This document shows, piece after piece, positions 1 to 6,111 of a DNA stretch of 8,651 nucleotides. The position numbers and the translations under genes are program-made. Every line of letters begins with the position of its first letter. The stretch's first letter is position 1. Source of the DNA: JABHCC01 sp964444375 (lineage in GTDB: Bacteria > Bacteroidota > Bacteroidia > Bacteroidales > UBA12481); the NCBI GenBank assembly GCA_964444375.1, contig CAYUGX010000211.1:1-8651 (forward strand), written 5' to 3'. The notes under the pieces are model-generated. The model was given only the letters and a program-made list of their open reading frames with translations, did no database searches and was not told where the DNA came from.

Positions 1-378
1 GCCATACGCCAAATTGGAAGGAATGATTAGCTGAGCCTTTCCCCCTTCTTTCATGTACTTAATCCCCTCATCCCAGCCACGAATCACCTGTCCAATACCC
101 AGCGTGAAGGTGAAAGTTCCTGAGTCAAATTCAGAACCATCCAGGAAAGTGCCACGGTACCTGACAGACACCTCATCACCACCATTAGCCTGAGGGCCTG
201 TTCCCGCTAACGTTTCGATGTAATACATTCCGCTGTAAGTGGGTTCGGCTGTTATGTTATTTGCTTCAAGGTATTCAGCGATCTCTTCAAGCTCATTCTC
301 CCATTTGGCATTTTTGTTGCATTGGGTAAAACCGATGGCTATCAGAACCAGAGCAAATGACAATACGTACTTTCTCAT
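1..378 (-). CDS. FKBP-type peptidyl-prolyl cis-trans isomerase lipoprotein (3' end missing)
   Basis: Reverse-strand reading gives 126 codons from the ATG at 378-376 to the left window edge with no stop, so the C-terminus lies outside. FKBP enzymes catalyse cis-trans isomerisation of X-Pro bonds and assist folding. Residues 1-20 form a lipoprotein-type signal peptide with candidate lipid-modified Cys20 (FTQC, a loose lipobox with Gln at -1), suggesting an envelope lipoprotein. A helical linker (about 26-45, EYLEANNI) leads into an FKBP domain from about 48. FKBP12-type pocket residues visible are Tyr74, Phe84, Asp85, Phe91, Val98-Ile99, Trp102 and Tyr125, so this copy is probably active. Only the last strand and the loop before it are missing. 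The ATG directly follows the TAA of the upstream FKBP gene, indicating co-transcription and translational coupling. The linker and domain resemble those of the neighbour, so the two are likely tandem duplicates. Confidence 0.9.
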   Translation of the reverse strand, partial: MRKYVLSFALVLIAIGFTQCNKNAKWENELEEIAEYLEANNITAEPTYSGMYYIETLAGTGPQANGGDEVSVRYRGTFLDGSEFDSGTFTFTLGIGQVIRGWDEGIKYMKEGGKAQLIIPSNLAYG

Positions 379-1227
379 TTATTTTATATTAATCAGTTCA
401 ACATCGAAAACCAAAGTCGAGTAAGGTAAAATAGCGTTACCATAGCCCTGATCACCATAAGCCAGCTTCGATGGAATAATTAACCTGGCCTTGCTACCTT
501 GGGTCAAGTGTAAAAAACCTTCGTCCCAGCCCTTGATCACTTCACCTCTGCCCAAAATGAATGATAACGGACGGGGCTTGGTGAGAGAGGTATCAAATAT
601 CTTCCCATCAATTGTTTTACCGGTATAATGTACGGTCACTGTTTGCCCGGCCATGGGTTTTAATCCCCCACCCTCTTCAAGGATCACAATTCGAAGACCT
701 GATTCTAATGGCTCAACACGTATATTGGTGCGTTCTAAATAGTCTTCAAGCAATTGCATTTCTTGCTTTTCATCGGTATGGTAAATTCCCTGACGCTCTG
801 TTTCCAGCGATTTAGCTGATAAAATGTTTTTCAGTCTCAAGTGAATATACAGGGGATCTCCCTGCTGTAATTCTTGAGGTAGCTCTCGCTTTCGTGTCTT
901 TTCATAGAAATCGAGAGCATCTAATCGAAAACAGACACTATCTCCCACTTGCAGCATTTGCAACCCGGTGTGTATATCACCCTGATAGGCTGGTCTGGAT
1001 ACCTGCATCCTGTAAAAATCTGATTCATCCAGCAAGGTATTTTGCTCATCAAAATATTTTATTGACAATACGACAATATCCCCTACACCTGGTGAATCGC
1101 CTGAGGGATTACTTGCAATGAATTTATACTCCAGTCCACTAGAATGACTTGAAAAACCATTATCCCTGTTGCTACAGGACAGTAAACTTACCAAGGCCAT
1201 AAAGGCAACTATTCGAAACATGCTCAT
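379..1227 (-). CDS. Two-domain FKBP-type peptidyl-prolyl isomerase lipoprotein
   Basis: 282 residues. The signal peptide ends in a good lipobox (LLSC, Cys18), so this is probably an envelope-anchored folding factor. Residues about 31-137 look like a degenerate FKBP fold: the spacing of a GD..V strand, the segment HTGLQMLQVGDSV (86-98) and a closing strand near 127-136 match an FKBP, but the FD and GWDEG motifs are absent. A helical linker (about 150-170, EDYLERTNI) joins a canonical C-terminal FKBP domain (about 175-282). That domain retains Tyr201, Phe211-Asp212, Phe223, Val230-Ile231, Trp234, Tyr257 and Phe274, so isomerase activity is expected there. This architecture is common in Bacteroidota. 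A second ATG at codon 3 is an equally possible start. The gene lies 40 bp after the gldI-like gene and abuts the next FKBP gene. Clients are unknown. Confidence 0.93.
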   Translation of the reverse strand: MSMFRIVAFMALVSLLSCSNRDNGFSSHSSGLEYKFIASNPSGDSPGVGDIVVLSIKYFDEQNTLLDESDFYRMQVSRPAYQGDIHTGLQMLQVGDSVCFRLDALDFYEKTRKRELPQELQQGDPLYIHLRLKNILSAKSLETERQGIYHTDEKQEMQLLEDYLERTNIRVEPLESGLRIVILEEGGGLKPMAGQTVTVHYTGKTIDGKIFDTSLTKPRPLSFILGRGEVIKGWDEGFLHLTQGSKARLIIPSKLAYGDQGYGNAILPYSTLVFDVELINIK

Positions 1228-1267
1228 GACAAAAATTTTAGCAAAAATACATGAAAAAATGATTCGC

Positions 1268-1789
1268 TTACTGAATCTTAACCAGCTTTAATTGGTAAAT
1301 CAAAATAGTTCTTGGTGGGACTTTATCTCCATCGCCGGCTAGGCCAAAGGCCAAATGGGGAGGCAAGACCATTCGTACACTGTCACCTTCATTAATAAGT
1401 GTTGAAATCGTATGCCATCCAGATTCAACCTGAGATTGGTCAACTATAAAGGTTTTCAACCCCATAGAATCAGACGAATACACCTTTCGTCCATCGAGGA
1501 AACTAATCGAATAGTTATACGAAACAGTATCGCCTGATTGTGGCCTCTTGCTCTCACCCTTATCGATAACCTGGTACCATAAACCATCATCGGTTTGGGT
1601 CAGATTCCAATTCTGACGTTCACCAAAGGCACGAATTCGTTCGGCATCTTCTTTAACCAGATATTGATTTATCTGGATCAATGTTTCGGGATCTGGAGAC
1701 CTAACTACTTGATTTTCTTGCCTGTTCCTACATGAAATCAGCAGAAAAATCAATAAGGTAAATAATAAGATCCTCATGTTAGGATTCAT
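1268..1789 (-). CDS. gldI: GldI-like gliding-motility-associated FKBP-fold lipoprotein
   Basis: 173 residues: a signal peptide with lipobox LISC (Cys20), a helical region (about 33-60), then an FKBP-like domain (about 65-173). The DGLWYQ segment (68-73) and FIVDQ (114-118) resemble what I recall of Flavobacterium GldI, a lipoprotein needed for gliding and type IX secretion-linked functions. Compared with the FKBP domain next door, several pocket positions are replaced: Phe to Val103, Asp to Tyr104, Ile to Glu122, Tyr to Phe148, Phe to Ile164. Tyr93 and Trp125 remain. Isomerase activity may therefore be weak or lost, leaving a chaperone or structural role (inference). The start overlaps the stop of the upstream DHH gene as ATGA, a classic coupling arrangement; Met5 is an alternative start. 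The gldI name rests on resemblance and context; a generic FKBP lipoprotein is the alternative. Confidence 0.85.
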   Translation of the reverse strand: MNPNMRILLFTLLIFLLISCRNRQENQVVRSPDPETLIQINQYLVKEDAERIRAFGERQNWNLTQTDDGLWYQVIDKGESKRPQSGDTVSYNYSISFLDGRKVYSSDSMGLKTFIVDQSQVESGWHTISTLINEGDSVRMVLPPHLAFGLAGDGDKVPPRTILIYQLKLVKIQ

Positions 1790-2814
1790 TGACTAATGAT
1801 GTACTCAAAACGATTAATGGCTTCTTCCATGGTTCCACTAAACTTGCCACCTGCAGCGTTTCTGTGACCCCCTCCATTGAAGTATTCCTTTGCCAGTTCA
1901 TTAACAGCTACATCCCCTTTTGAACGCAAAGACAATTTAATATGATCTGCTTGTTCGGTAAAAAAGGCCACAATACTTATCCCTTTGATAGAGAGCGGGT
2001 AGTTCACAAAACCCTCTGTATCACCCTTCTTATAATTGTATGCATTCATATCGTCACGTGAAAGATAAATACTGGCGGCACCGAAATTGGGGTACAACTT
2101 CATCCGGGAGGTTAAACTGAAACCAAGTAGCCTCATTCGGTCTAAACTAAATTGATTATATACCTCCTCGAAGATCCGATCTTTTTCTGCTCCCATTCTC
2201 ATCAATTTCATGGTCACATCAAATAGCTCAGGATAAGAGCTGCTCACTTTGAAACCAAGCGTATCAGTAATAATACCAGCCAGCAGACAGGTGGCTCCGC
2301 CTTGATCAAGAAGATCTACTATTTCAAAGTGTTCAAGAAATCCAAATACAATTTCTGCAGCACTACCTTTCTTAGTGGAAATCAAATTATAGTCAGCAAA
2401 GGGTTCTTTTGAGGGATGATGATCCAGAATAATTCCGGCGGCTTGATTATTCTGACACAATTCTTCAGCAGGTCCAAGTCGATTCGACTCACTGAAATCC
2501 AAGTAAAAAATTAGCTCAGCCTCATAGGTAAATTGGCGGACCTGATTGGCCGCTTCCTCAAAACTTACAACCTGATCATACGCGGGCAGCCAATGCAAGA
2601 ATTCAGGTGCATGATCGGGCAAAATCACTTGCACCTGTTTTCCTTTGCCTTGCAAGGCCTGCCAAAGACCCAGAGATGAACCCACCGCGTCCCCATCTGG
2701 ATTGTGGTGGGTCAGAATAACAATCCGATCGGCCTTTTCAATAAGCTGCCGGATGCTAGCTGAGGTGTTTTCATCGAGTTCTGAAAAACATTTTATAATT
2801 TCGGTTGTAAACAT
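1786..2814 (-). CDS. nrnA: DHH/DHHA1 phosphoesterase, NrnA-like (oligoribonuclease / pAp phosphatase family)
   Basis: With the start at 2814 the protein has 342 residues. The N-terminal DHH domain shows the metal-binding HNPDGDA motif (37-43), Asp106 (LDFSESNR), the signature DHH at 131-133, and Asp184 (GIITDT). The C-terminal DHHA1 domain ends in the substrate-binding glycine motif GGGHRNAAGG (314-323). NrnA-type enzymes degrade nano-RNAs of 2-5 nucleotides and/or dephosphorylate 3',5'-pAp in the cytoplasm; some relatives cleave pApA from c-di-AMP, so the exact substrate cannot be fixed. The frame stays open upstream to an ATG at 2910, but that version would overlap ndk by 63 bp and adds 32 residues with no family resemblance; a promoter-like motif lies between the two starts. 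The stop overlaps the gldI-like start by 4 bp, so this gene heads the lipoprotein unit. Confidence 0.93.
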   Translation of the reverse strand: MFTTEIIKCFSELDENTSASIRQLIEKADRIVILTHHNPDGDAVGSSLGLWQALQGKGKQVQVILPDHAPEFLHWLPAYDQVVSFEEAANQVRQFTYEAELIFYLDFSESNRLGPAEELCQNNQAAGIILDHHPSKEPFADYNLISTKKGSAAEIVFGFLEHFEIVDLLDQGGATCLLAGIITDTLGFKVSSSYPELFDVTMKLMRMGAEKDRIFEEVYNQFSLDRMRLLGFSLTSRMKLYPNFGAASIYLSRDDMNAYNYKKGDTEGFVNYPLSIKGISIVAFFTEQADHIKLSLRSKGDVAVNELAKEYFNGGGHRNAAGGKFSGTMEEAINRFEYIISQ

Positions 2815-2819
2815 AGATT

Positions 2820-2847
2820 CAAAGATAGAAATCCTAAATAAATCAAA
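2820..2847 (-). promoter_or_regulatory. Candidate Bacteroidota-type promoter for the nrnA-gldI-FKBP unit
   Basis: On the minus strand the 33-bp divergent gap contains TTTG (2847-2844), a 16-nt spacer, and TATCTTTG (2827-2820), a full match to the -7 consensus TAnnTTTG. The spacer is slightly shorter than usual. The -7 element ends only 5 nt before the ATG at 2814, so the transcript would have an almost absent leader. The upstream box touches the A of the divergent ndk start codon. The call rests on motif match and position only. Confidence 0.45.
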
Positions 2848-3306
2848 ATGAGCAAAACTGGAAACATCACTTTTACCATTATTAAACCTGGAGCAGTTGC
2901 CAATGAGCACATTGGTGACATTTTACAGAAGATTATCGATGCAGGTTTTTGGATTGCCGCAATGAAATACCTAAAGCTAAGCGTAAAACAAGCTGAGGAG
3001 TTTTACTCAATACATGACGGCAAACCCTTTTATGATGATCTGGTTCGGTTCATGACTTCAGGGCCCATCGTCGTGGCTATCCTCGAAAAAGAGAATGCTG
3101 TTGAAGACTACCGTAAACTGATTGGAGCAACTGATCCATCCAAGGCACAACCCGGTACCATAAGGCAACTATTTGCTGAATCAATCCAAAGAAACGCCGT
3201 ACACGGTTCTGATAGCGACCAAAATGCACGGGTTGAAGCTGAATTCTTCTTTGCACGAAGTGAACGATTCAATCGAATGGGTGACTTTTTGTCATTAGTC
3301 CCATGA
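2848..3306 (+). CDS. ndk: Nucleoside diphosphate kinase
   Basis: Transfers the gamma phosphate from ATP to nucleoside diphosphates through a phosphohistidine, balancing cytoplasmic NTP and dNTP pools. The 152 residues span a whole Ndk. Visible hallmarks are Lys13 in IIKPGAV, Tyr53 in FYSIHDGKPF, Arg89, Thr95 in GATDPSKA, Arg106, Asn116, and the catalytic His119 in NAVHGSDS. The C-terminal EFFFARSERF segment is the usual variant in this phylum. The gene stands alone on its strand, diverging from the nrnA-like gene with a 33-bp gap and converging with the DUF721 gene 28 bp after its TGA. No strong Shine-Dalgarno sequence precedes the ATG (AATAAATCAAA), which is normal for Bacteroidota. I found no full TAnnTTTG element on this strand, so its promoter is unresolved and may lie inside the divergent gene. 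Confidence 0.97.
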   Translation: MSKTGNITFTIIKPGAVANEHIGDILQKIIDAGFWIAAMKYLKLSVKQAEEFYSIHDGKPFYDDLVRFMTSGPIVVAILEKENAVEDYRKLIGATDPSKAQPGTIRQLFAESIQRNAVHGSDSDQNARVEAEFFFARSERFNRMGDFLSLVP

Positions 3307-3334
3307 AGTTAATCAATATGGTTCAGATCAAAAC

Positions 3335-3631
3335 CTATCTAATCACGATTTCATCAATGAGGGCATCTTCAAACGGGGCATTTAATTGCTCCAACAAGCC
3401 CTCTTTGATCATGCTAAGCTCGTTACGTATTACAGCCGACTGGATATAAACGTACAAAACACGGTTACGGATATAAATATTCTTTGTTGAATTTGCCACC
3501 ATTTTCCCAGTGATGGTTGACCATTGTCGCATCAATTCCTGCTCTTTCAAACCTTTATCCAGCTTGTTCTCTTTGAGAACATCCTGAATCACCTCTTTCA
3601 GGCTTCTGATATTAGTTCTTCTCAGCACCAT
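3335..3631 (-). CDS. DciA-like DUF721 protein (putative helicase-loading factor)
   Basis: 98 residues, the usual short form of DUF721/DciA-like proteins in Bacteroidota. The pattern LKEVIQDVLKENKLDKGLKE (11-30), the tryptophan motif QWSTITGKMVANSTKNIYI (36-54), and the strand LYVYIQSAVIRNELSM (59-74) match the family's KH-like fold. DciA interacts with the replicative helicase DnaB and is thought to help load it at forks in bacteria lacking DnaC or DnaI. Extending this to the short Bacteroidota form is inference. The start lies 20 bp inside the 3' end of recF in another frame, so translation is probably coupled. It ends in TAG and converges on ndk, with 28 bp between the stops and no clear terminator there. 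Confidence 0.9.
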   Translation of the reverse strand: MVLRRTNIRSLKEVIQDVLKENKLDKGLKEQELMRQWSTITGKMVANSTKNIYIRNRVLYVYIQSAVIRNELSMIKEGLLEQLNAPFEDALIDEIVIR

Positions 3632-4736
3632 TATCTATCTGCCTTAGCTTATCATCTTCAACCCTGAAAACTTGGTGTTCGACAGGTATTTGAGCAAGAA
3701 TTTCAGACAAATGTCTTTCATTGGTATCTGTAATAAAGATCTGCCCAAAATGGTCTTCACTAACCAGTTTGATTATCTGTCTAACTCGCTTGTCATCAAG
3801 CTTATCAAAAACATCATCGAGTAGTATCAAAGGTTTAATTTCGCTCAGGTTCTTAAGAAAATCATACTGCGCTAGCTTCAGAGCCAATAAATATGTTTTC
3901 TGCTGTCCCTGTGAACCTTGTCTCTTTATTGGAAACCCAGACAAAAAGAGTTTAAGATCGTCTCGATGAATACCCACGGATGTATATTGTAGTAGGCGGT
4001 CTTTTTCACGAGAAGCGGTTAGTAAGTCCATCCAGTTGCCGTCCTGACCTTGTGATTGATACTTTAATTCAACGATCTCACGTCCCTGAGCAATGAAATC
4101 ATAATAGTATTGAAATATAGGGAGCAATTGATTGATAAAAGATTGTCTCTTCTGATAAATAGACGTTGAAAGCTGAGATAACTGTTCATCCCAGACGCTC
4201 AAGGAATCTTCATCGAAATAGCGGTTTTTGGCAAACTCTTTCAGCAATTTATTGCGTTGAAACAGCGCTTTATTGTATTTAATTAGCTGATCGAGATAGG
4301 CTTTATCAAACTGTGCAATAACCCCATTAATGTATTTTCTTCTTTCTTCACTGCCATCCACAATTAGGGCTGAATCAGCTGGTGAAACCATCACCAGGGG
4401 TATCAAACCAATGTGCTCAGCCAGCCTGTTATACTCTTTATCGTTTTTCTTAAATTGCTTTTTGTGATTTCGCTTCAATCCACAATACACACGATTTTCA
4501 CTATCTTGGTGAAGGAACTCCCCCTGAATGACAAAAAAGTCTTCATCGTGCTTAATGTTTTGACTATCGATGGGATTAAAGTACGATTTGCAGAAAGCCA
4601 AATAATAGATTGAATCAAATAAATTGGTTTTACCCACTCCATTATGTCCAACAAAGCAATTGATGCCTTTACTTAGTGAGATATCCAACTCACTGTAGTT
4701 CTTAAAATTGACTAGATTTAATCGCTTCAACTGCAT
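3612..4736 (-). CDS. recF: DNA replication and repair protein RecF
   Basis: An SMC-like ABC ATPase that binds gapped DNA with RecO and RecR and promotes RecA loading during recombinational repair. The 374 residues match the usual 360-375. Evidence is the N-terminal MQLKRLNLVNFKNY start typical of RecF, a Walker A motif GHNGVGKT (30-37), the region SPADSALIVDGSEERRKYIN (118-137), the signature-like RQGSQGQQKTYLLALKLAQ (272-290), and the Walker B segment PLILLDDVFDKLD (302-314) with the D-loop. The gene diverges from the TPR gene across a 154-bp gap. Its 3' end overlaps the DciA-like gene by 20 bp. The nearest promoter-like match upstream, TATACTTG, deviates from consensus and lacks a partner box, so I did not annotate it. 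Confidence 0.97.
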   Translation of the reverse strand: MQLKRLNLVNFKNYSELDISLSKGINCFVGHNGVGKTNLFDSIYYLAFCKSYFNPIDSQNIKHDEDFFVIQGEFLHQDSENRVYCGLKRNHKKQFKKNDKEYNRLAEHIGLIPLVMVSPADSALIVDGSEERRKYINGVIAQFDKAYLDQLIKYNKALFQRNKLLKEFAKNRYFDEDSLSVWDEQLSQLSTSIYQKRQSFINQLLPIFQYYYDFIAQGREIVELKYQSQGQDGNWMDLLTASREKDRLLQYTSVGIHRDDLKLFLSGFPIKRQGSQGQQKTYLLALKLAQYDFLKNLSEIKPLILLDDVFDKLDDKRVRQIIKLVSEDHFGQIFITDTNERHLSEILAQIPVEHQVFRVEDDKLRQIDNGAEKN

Positions 4737-4746
4737 ACAGGTATGC

Positions 4747-4784
4747 TAATTCATTTCTTTCACCACAAGTATATGTAATTCATT
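4747..4784. repeat. Short direct repeat TAATTCATT in the recF/TPR divergent gap
   Basis: The 9-mer TAATTCATT occurs at 4747-4755 and 4776-4784, 29 bp apart start to start, each preceded by TATG (TATGC before the first copy, TATG before the second). It lies upstream of recF on the minus strand. It could be an operator for a dimeric regulator or a chance event in AT-rich DNA; no regulator can be named. Confidence 0.3.
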
Positions 4785-4826
4785 GGTTTTGCCTCACTTT
4801 GCTGGCAGCTTTTTTTCATTCAAATA

Positions 4827-4858
4827 TTTCATTATACGAACGAAAAGTTCTACATTTG
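4827..4858 (+). promoter_or_regulatory. Candidate Bacteroidota-type promoter for the TPR gene
   Basis: TACATTTG at 4851-4858 is a full match to the -7 consensus TAnnTTTG. It is preceded, after a 20-nt spacer, by TTTC at 4827-4830, one base off the TTTG upstream box. This would place the transcript start near 4862-4865, giving a leader of about 25-30 nt that contains AAGGAAAG (4881-4888), a plausible ribosome-binding sequence 2-7 nt before the ATG at 4891. Confidence 0.5.
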
Positions 4859-4890
4859 CGTGTTTTTTAAACAAGACTAAAAGGAAAGAC

Positions 4891-5406
4891 ATGGTAAGCA
4901 AGAATAAAGGGCAGGGAAATCAGAATCTAGAGGTTGTTGAAAATGCGTTAAGTCGCACTGAACAATTTATCGAAGATAACTCTAAATTATTGACATATAT
5001 CGCAATTGGAATTGTAGTTATTTTTGGTGGATTTATCGGGGTGAAAAAACTGGTTATTGCCCCCGTGGAACGTGAAGCAGCCTCACAGATGTTTATGGCT
5101 GAGCAGTACTTCGAAAAAGATTCATTTAACCTAGCATTAAATGGAGATGGCAACTACCTGGGTTTTATCGACATCATCGATGAATACAAAATCACTAAAT
5201 CGGCCAATATGGCTAAGTATTATACGGGTATCTCCTATTTACATTTAGGACAATACGCTGAAGCCATCGAGTATTTAAAGAAGTTTAATTCTAGTGATGA
5301 AATGATAGCGCCTATTGCTATTGGGGCCATTGGCGATGCTTATGCTGAACTTGAGAATGCTTCTGAAGCGATTAATCATTATGTCAAAGCTGCCCAAATG
5401 CGTTAA
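4891..5406 (+). CDS. Membrane-anchored TPR-repeat protein, cut short by an in-frame stop
   Basis: 171 residues from the ATG at 4891, chosen because AAGGAAAG lies just upstream and a promoter motif fits; the frame is open back to 4783 but that extension has no family resemblance. The N-terminus (1-32) is polar, followed by one membrane helix (about 33-50, LLTYIAIGIVVIFGGFIG) and then TPR-like helices, including YYTGISYLHLGQYAEAIEYL (110-129) and AIGDAYAELENASEAINHYV (146-165). Expected topology is cytoplasmic N-terminus with the TPR part in the periplasm, recalling YfgM-type proteins of the Sec translocon; that role is an analogy only. Translation ends at TAA 5404-5406, yet the same frame continues for 56 sense codons with family-like sequence, so this is a truncated form of a protein of about 228 residues. 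It could be a nonsense mutation, a sequence error, or readthrough. Confidence 0.85.
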   Translation: MVSKNKGQGNQNLEVVENALSRTEQFIEDNSKLLTYIAIGIVVIFGGFIGVKKLVIAPVEREAASQMFMAEQYFEKDSFNLALNGDGNYLGFIDIIDEYKITKSANMAKYYTGISYLHLGQYAEAIEYLKKFNSSDEMIAPIAIGAIGDAYAELENASEAINHYVKAAQMR

Positions 5407-5577
5407 AACGAATTTACCAGTCCAATATATTTGATGAAAGCAGGTGAAACACTTGAAGAAACTGGTGATTTGGTTAAAGCTTTAGAATTTTATGAAACGA
5501 TAAAGGATGAATATCCTGATTCTAATGAAGCTAGGCAAATTGACAAGTATATCCAACGGGTCAGTGCACAATTGTAA
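5407..5577 (+). pseudogene. Detached C-terminal part of the TPR protein gene
   Basis: Directly after the TAA at 5404-5406 the same frame continues, with no shift, for 56 codons to a TAA at 5575-5577. It reads NEFTSPIYLMKAGETLEETG, then a last TPR-like helix pair around ALEFYETIKDEYPDSNEA, ending in IDKYIQRVSAQL. From memory, Bacteroidota homologues upstream of ribH end this way, so the stretch is the missing C-terminus. Codon 172 differs by one base from AAA, GAA or CAA. An internal ATG at 5434 might allow reinitiation of a 47-residue peptide, but no ribosome-binding sequence is apparent. The codons look as constrained as the rest of the gene, implying that the stop is recent or artefactual. 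Confidence 0.8.
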
Positions 5578-5595
5578 AATTATTATATAGCTTGT

Positions 5596-5623
5596 AAGCC
5601 GGTCTACTGAACCGGCTTTTTTT
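5596..5623 (+). terminator. Intrinsic terminator hairpin between the TPR gene and ribH
   Basis: A perfect 8-bp stem, AAGCCGGT (5596-5603) pairing with ACCGGCTT (5611-5618), encloses the 7-nt loop CTACTGA. It runs into a T tract (5617-5623). It begins 19 nt after the TPR stop and ends 5 nt before the ribH ATG, so it should terminate the TPR transcript and also bears on ribH expression. Confidence 0.85.
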
Positions 5624-5628
5624 ATACC

Positions 5629-6111
5629 ATGACCGAAAAAAAAACCAACTTATCTGAATATCAGCCAGATGATGTTCCAAATGCAGCCGGAAAACGCTTT
5701 GGAATTATTACCGCCGAATGGAATCCTGAGATTACCCAGGCTTTAGAACGTGGGGCCAAAGAAACGCTGATTCTTCATGGCGTAAAGGAAGATGATCTGA
5801 TGATTAAATCAGTTCCTGGTAGTTTTGAACTTCCAAGCGGTGCGCAGTATCTGCTTGAAAACAAAGATGTAGATGCAGTCATAGTGCTCGGCTGTGTAAT
5901 TCAGGGTGAAACCCGGCATTTTGATTTCATTTGCCAGGGAGTAACACAGGGCGTTGTTGACCTGGCTCTGCAGTACAAAAAGCCTGTCATATTCGGTGTA
6001 TTAACCACCAATGATCAACAACAAGCAATTGATCGAGCAGGTGGAAAACATGGCAACAAAGGAGTAGAAGCGGCGATCACTGCCATCAAAATGGTGGCAG
6101 CATTTGATTAA
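5629..6111 (+). CDS. ribH: 6,7-dimethyl-8-ribityllumazine synthase
   Basis: Condenses 5-amino-6-ribitylaminouracil with 3,4-dihydroxy-2-butanone 4-phosphate, the penultimate step of riboflavin synthesis, in the cytoplasm. The 160 residues match the family. Visible are the FGIITAEWN segment (24-32, substrate-stacking Trp31), PGSFELP (63-69), GETRHFDF (93-100) with the catalytic His97, FGVLTTN (122-128), and DRAGGKHGNKG (135-145) with the phosphate-binding Arg136. The first ATG is retained because the N-terminal NLSEYQPDDVPNA region is typical of Bacteroidota RibH and no other start follows before the core. Only 5 nt separate it from the upstream terminator, with no Shine-Dalgarno sequence and no recognised FMN riboswitch. 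A run of nine A residues (5636-5644) lies at codons 3-5. The gene converges on yidC with no intervening base. Confidence 0.97.
   Translation: MTEKKTNLSEYQPDDVPNAAGKRFGIITAEWNPEITQALERGAKETLILHGVKEDDLMIKSVPGSFELPSGAQYLLENKDVDAVIVLGCVIQGETRHFDFICQGVTQGVVDLALQYKKPVIFGVLTTNDQQQAIDRAGGKHGNKGVEAAITAIKMVAAFD

Noticed and set aside
239..424. A short plus-strand frame across the junction of the first two FKBP genes
   Set aside because: It is fully antisense to coding sequence with no start context or resemblance to known proteins.
1242..1249. A TATTTTTG motif on the minus strand before the two-domain FKBP gene, as an internal promoter
   Set aside because: It matches TAnnTTTG but has no TTG box at a suitable distance, and such a motif is expected by chance in AT-rich gaps.
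2815..2910. A longer nrnA-like protein starting at 2910
   Set aside because: It would overlap ndk by 63 bp, its extra 32 residues resemble no DHH protein, and a promoter motif lies between the two starts.
3307..3334. A terminator between the convergent ndk and DUF721 genes
   Set aside because: Only a weak 4-bp GGTT/AACC pairing is seen, with no T tract.
3721..3969. An 82-codon plus-strand open frame opposite recF
   Set aside because: It is antisense to the Walker B and signature region of recF; its Ser/Leu-rich composition is a reverse-complement artefact.
4783..4890. An upstream start for the TPR gene at 4783
   Set aside because: The extra 36 residues cover the promoter-like TACATTTG motif and do not resemble the family; the ATG at 4891 has a purine-rich ribosome-binding sequence.
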